Below the pieces are notes generated by a model that saw only the letters and a program-made list of their open reading frames with translations, did no database searches and had not been told where the DNA came from. A stretch of DNA of 64,000 nucleotides. It comes from Diadophis punctatus similis (lineage: Eukaryota > Chordata > Lepidosauria > Squamata > Dipsadidae). Shown here in pieces: positions 60,201 to 64,000 of the stretch. Each line of letters begins with the position of its first letter. Position 1 is the stretch's first letter. The position numbers were made by a program, and so were the translations under genes. Location: assembly GCA_023053685.1 (NCBI GenBank), contig JALIGW010000057.1, forward strand, positions 1,848,710 to 1,912,709. The letters are read 5' to 3'.

Positions 60201-62289
60201 TTCCAGATGTGCAGAAGCAGAGTTCCAGGATTATGCTGAAATCTGACTTCCAATTTCTCTCTAGCTGACATTCTCCAGATGTGCACAAGCAGAGTTCGAG
60301 GATTATGCTAAAATCTGCCTCTGCATTTTCTCTCTAGCTGACATTTTCCAGATGTGCAGAAGCAGAGTTCAAAGATTATGCTGAAATCAGCCTCTGCATT
60401 TTCTCTCTAGCTGACATTTTCAGATGTGCGGAAGCAGAGTTCAAACATTATGCTGAAATCTACAACATTAATTTCTCTCTAGCTCACATTTTCCAGATGT
60501 GCAGAAGCAGAGTTCCAGGATTATGCTGAAATATGCCTTGCATTTTCCCTCTAGCTGACATTTTCCAGACGTGCAGTAGAAGAGTTCAAAGATTATGCTG
60601 AAATCTACAACTTCAATTTCTCTAGCTGACATTTTCCAGATGTGTAGAAGCAGAGTTCCAGGATTATGCTGAAATCTGCCTTGCAAGTTCTCTCTAGCTG
60701 ATATTTTCCTGATGTGCGGAAGCAGAGTTCAAAGATTATGCTGAAATATACCACATAAATTTTCCCCAGGTGACATTTTCCAGATGTGCAGCAAAAGAGT
60801 TCCAAGATTATGCTGAAATCTACAACATCAATTTCTCTCTAGCTAACATTTTCCAGATGTGCAGAAGCAGAGTTCAAAGATTATTCTGAAATCTGCCTCT
60901 GCATTTTCCCTCTAGCTGACATTTTCTAGATGTGAAAAAGCAGAGTTCAAAGATTATGCTGAAATCTACAACTTCAATTTCTCTAGCTGACATTTTCCAG
61001 ATGTGTGGAAGCAGAGTTCCAGGATTATGCTGAAATCTGCCTCTGCATTTTCCCTCTAGCTGACATTTTCCAGGTGTGTAGAAGCAGAGTTCAGGATTAT
61101 GCTAAAATCTGTCTTGCAATTTTTCTCCAGGTAAAATTTTCCAGATGTGCAGAAGCAGAGTTCCAGGATTATGCTGAAATCTGCCTTGCAATTTCTCTCT
61201 AGCTGACATTTTCCAGATGTGCAAAAGCAGAGTTCAAAGATTATGCTGAAATCTGCCTCTGCATTTTCTCTCTAGCTGACATTTTCGAGACGTGCAGAAG
61301 CAGATTTCAAACATTATGCTGAAATCTGCCTCTGCATTTTCCCTCTAGCTGACATTTTCCAGGTGTGTAGAAGCAGAGTTCCAAGATTGTGCTGAAATCT
61401 GCCTTGCAATTTCTCTCTAGCTCACATTTTCCAGATGTGTGGAAGCAGAGTTCCAGGATTATGCTGACATCTACGACATCAATTCCTCTCTAGCTGACAT
61501 TTTCCAGATGTGCGGAAGCAGAGTTCCAGGATTATGCTGAAATCAGCCTCCGCATTTTCTCTCTAGCTGACATTTTCGAGACGTGCAGAAGCAGAGTTCA
61601 AACATTATGTTGAAATCTACAACATCCATTTCTCTCTAGCTAACATTTTCCAGATGTGCAGAAGCAGAGTTCCAGGATTATGCTGAAATCTGCCTCTGCA
61701 TTTTCCCTCTAGCTTACATTTTCCAGATGTGCAGAAGCAGAGTTCAAAGATTATGCTGAAATCTACCACATCAATTTCTCTCTAGCTGACATTTTCCAGA
61801 TGTGCAGAAGCAGAGTTCCAGGATTATGCTGAAATCTGACTTCCAATTTCTCTCTAGCTGACATTCTCCAGATGTGCACAAGCAGAGTTCGAGGATTATG
61901 CTAAAATCTGCCTCTGCATTTTCTCTCTAGCTGACATTTTCCAGATGTGCAGAAGCAGAGTTCAAAGATTATGCTGAAATCAGCCTCTGCATTTTCTCTC
62001 TAGCTGACATTTTCAGATGTGCGGAAGCAGAGTTCAAACATTATGCTGAAATCTACAACATTAATTTCTCTCTAGCTCACATTTTCCAGATGTGCAGAAG
62101 CAGAGTTCCAGGATTATGCTGAAATATGCCTTGCATTTTCCCTCTAGCTGACATTTTCCAGACGTGCAGTAGAAGAGTTCAAAGATTATGCTGAAATCTA
62201 CAACTTCAATTTCTCTAGCTGACATTTTCCAGATGTGTAGAAGCAGAGTTCCAGGATTATGCTGAAATCTGCCTTGCAAGTTCTCTCTA
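54221..62289 (+). repeat. Core satellite without L1, right part
   Basis: 54470-55600 repeats 38510-39640 (offset 15959) and carries the unoccupied target site at 54693-54706. Further right, a 652-bp (9-monomer) spacing links units near 57990-59300 (58401 to 59053), and a 1593-bp tandem repeat links 60121-60696 with 61714-62289. Monomers are the same subtypes as elsewhere in the core. One edge-type monomer sits at about 59811-59880. No gene or mobile element is seen. Confidence 0.78.
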
Positions 62290-64000
62290 GCTGACTTTTC
62301 CAGATGTGCAGAAGCAGAGTTCCAGGATTATGCTGAAATCTACATCAATTTCTTTCTAGCTGACATTTTCCAGATTCTCAGAAGCAGAGTTCCAGGATTA
62401 TGCTGAAATCTACCAGCTCAATTTCTCTCTAGCTGACGTTTTCCACATATGCAGAAGCAGAGTACAAAGTTTATGCTGAAATCTACACATCAATTTCTCT
62501 CTAGCTGACTTTTCCAGATGTGCAGAAGCAGAGTGCCAGGATTATGCTGAAATCTACATCAATTTCTCTCAAGCTGACATTTTCCAGATGTACAGAAGCA
62601 GAGTTCCAGGTGTATGCTGAAATCTGCCTTGCAATTTCTCTCTAGCTGACATTTCGCAGATGTGCAGAAGCAGAGTTCCAGAATTATGCTGAAAACCACC
62701 ACATCAATTTTTCTCTAGCTGACTTTCCCAGGTGTGCAGAAGCAGAGGTCCAGGATTATGCTGAAATCTGCCTTGCAATTTCTCTCTAGCTGACTTTTTC
62801 AGATGTGCAGGAGAGTTCCAGGATTATGCTGAAATCTACATCAATTGCTCTCTAGCTGACATTTTCCAGATGTGCAGAAGCAGAGTTCAAAGATTATGCT
62901 GAAATCTACACATCAATTTCTCTCTAGCTGACTTTTCCAGATGTGCAGAAGCAGAGTGCCAGGATTTTGCTGAAACCAATACATCGATTTCTCTCTAGCT
63001 GACTTTTCCAGATGTGCAGAAGCAGAGTTCCAGGATTATGCTGAAATGTGCCTTGTAATTTATCTCTAGCTGACTTTTCCAGATGTGCAGAAACAGAGTT
63101 CCAGGATTATGCTGAAATCTACATCATTTTTTTTCTAGCTGACATTTTCCAGATTCTCAGAAGCAGAGTTCCAGGATTGTGCTGAAAACCACCACATAAA
63201 TATCTCTCTAGCTGACTTTCCCAGATGTGCAGAAGCACAGGTCCATGATTATGCTGAAATCTTTCTTGTAATTTCTCTCTAGCTGACTTTTCCAGATGTG
63301 CAGAAGCAGAGTTCCAGGATTATGCTGAAATCTACATCAATTTCTCTCAAGATGACATTTTCCAGATGTACAGAAGCAAAGGTCCAGGATTATGCTGAAA
63401 TCTTCCTTGCAATTTCTCTCTAGCTGACTTTTCCAGATGTGCAGAAGCTGAGTTCAAAGATTATGGTGAAATCTACCACATCAATTTCTCTCTAGCTGAC
63501 ATTTTCCAGACATGCAGAAGCAGAGTTCCAGGATTCTGCTGAAAACCACCACATCAATTTCTCTCTTGCTGACTTTTCCAGATGTGCAGAAGCAAAGTGC
63601 CAAGATTTTGCTGTAACCACTACATCAATTTCTCTCTAGCTGACTTTTCCAGATGTGCAGAAGCAGAGTTCCAGGATTATGCTGAAATGTGCCTTGTAAT
63701 GTCTCTCTAGCTGACTTTTCCAGATGTGCAAAAGCAGAGTTCCAGGATTATGCTGAACTTTGCCTTGCAATTTATCTCTAGCTGACTTTTCCAGATGTGC
63801 AGAAGCAGAGTTCTAGGATTATGCTGAAATCTACATCAATTTCTTTCTAGCTGACATTTTCCAGATTCTCAGAAGCAGAGTTCCAGGATTATGCTGAAAT
63901 CTACCAGCTCAATTTCTCTCTAGCTGACATTTTCCACATATGCAGAAGCAGAGTACAAAGTTTATGCTGAAATCTACACATCAATTTCTCTCAAGCTGAC
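62290..64000 (+). repeat. Right edge: diverged satellite monomers
   Basis: From about 62290 the GCTGACTTTTCC short form, GATTTTGCTG, CCAGATTCTCAG and CCACATATGCAG variants dominate, as in the first 600 bp. A local higher-order spacing of 1491 bp links the CAGATTCTCA monomers at 62371 and 63862, with another at 63150. There is no coding sequence. The array continues past the window end. Confidence 0.85.

Larger units (their letters stand above)
1..64000. repeat. Tandem satellite array, ~72-73-bp monomer (host of all other features)
   Basis: Apart from four L1 insertions, the whole window is head-to-tail copies of one monomer. Its most constant parts are GCTGAAATCT, a pyrimidine run TTTCTCTCTAG, GCTGACATTTTCCAG, ATGTGCAGAAGCAGAGTT and GATTAT. 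The segment after GCTGAAATCT varies and defines subtypes: ACCACATCAATTT, GCCTCTGCATTTT, GCCTTGCAATTT, GTCTTGCAATTTTTCTCCAG, ACAACATTAATTT, ACGACATGAATTCC, and a form without the CTCTCTAG run (ACCACATAAATTTTCCCCAG). Subtypes with CTCTGCATTTT or CACATCAATTT measure 73 bp, those with CTTGCAATTT 72 bp, and those with GCTGACTTTTCC about 70-71 bp. All monomers face the same way. I do not recognise the family name. Function is unknown; such arrays are typical of centromeric, pericentromeric or other heterochromatic regions, but nothing here proves that location. Confidence 0.97.

Noticed and set aside
1..64000. CRISPR array
   Set aside because: The repeats abut directly with no unique spacers, the unit is 72-73 bp, and the embedded elements are eukaryotic L1s.
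1..64000. Inverted satellite blocks or a large palindrome
   Set aside because: Every monomer and all four L1s read in the same orientation. Only a short ~6-bp dyad (CTCTGC/GCAGAG) within some monomers was seen, too weak to report as structure.

Overview
The window is eukaryotic repetitive DNA, not a gene cluster. About 53.7 kb of the 64 kb is one tandem satellite with a monomer of about 72-73 bp (roughly 740 monomers, all in the same orientation). The other ~10.3 kb is four nearly identical copies of one ~2.57-kb LINE-1-type element that has an intact ORF1 and no ORF2. No tRNA, rRNA, CRISPR array or ordinary host gene is visible. The L1 ORF1 protein (coiled coil, RRM, C-terminal domain), the G-rich 3' UTR and the A-tail indicate a vertebrate. 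From memory of ORF1 families the sequence looks most like squamate-reptile L1s, but this is recall, not a database result.

Layout. 1-660: diverged monomers, many with a short GCTGACTTTTCC form. 661-2122: a 650-bp (9-monomer) higher-order repeat. 1961-6592: a ~1.9-2.0-kb segment present twice. 3080-16285: a ~6.5-kb block present twice in tandem at an offset of 6695 bp. 16286-26480: a core satellite organised in nested higher-order units (offsets 1666, 3482 and 3774 bp). 26481-51065: four L1 copies (starting at 26481, 32973, 40195 and 48496), separated by 3.9-5.7 kb of core satellite and carried in tandem segmental duplications with offsets of 6492, 7222 and 8301 bp. 51078-62289: core satellite without L1. 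62290-64000: diverged edge-type monomers again, closely resembling those at 1-560.

History read from the sequence. A single L1 copy inserted into one satellite unit, making a 12-14-bp target-site duplication (AAGGTGTGTAGAAG). At least nine unoccupied paralogues of that site remain in the window. All occupied copies share the same private variants in the satellite on both sides, so the four copies come from one insertion that was then amplified together with the satellite by unequal exchange. ORF1 is open and predicted to be identical in all four copies (356 aa from its first ATG). The element also has a CpG-rich 5' UTR with ETS- and YY1-like motifs and a strong hairpin, a G-run polypurine tract and an AATAAA signal. 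It therefore looks like a non-autonomous 'half-L1' that would need ORF2 protein supplied by another element.
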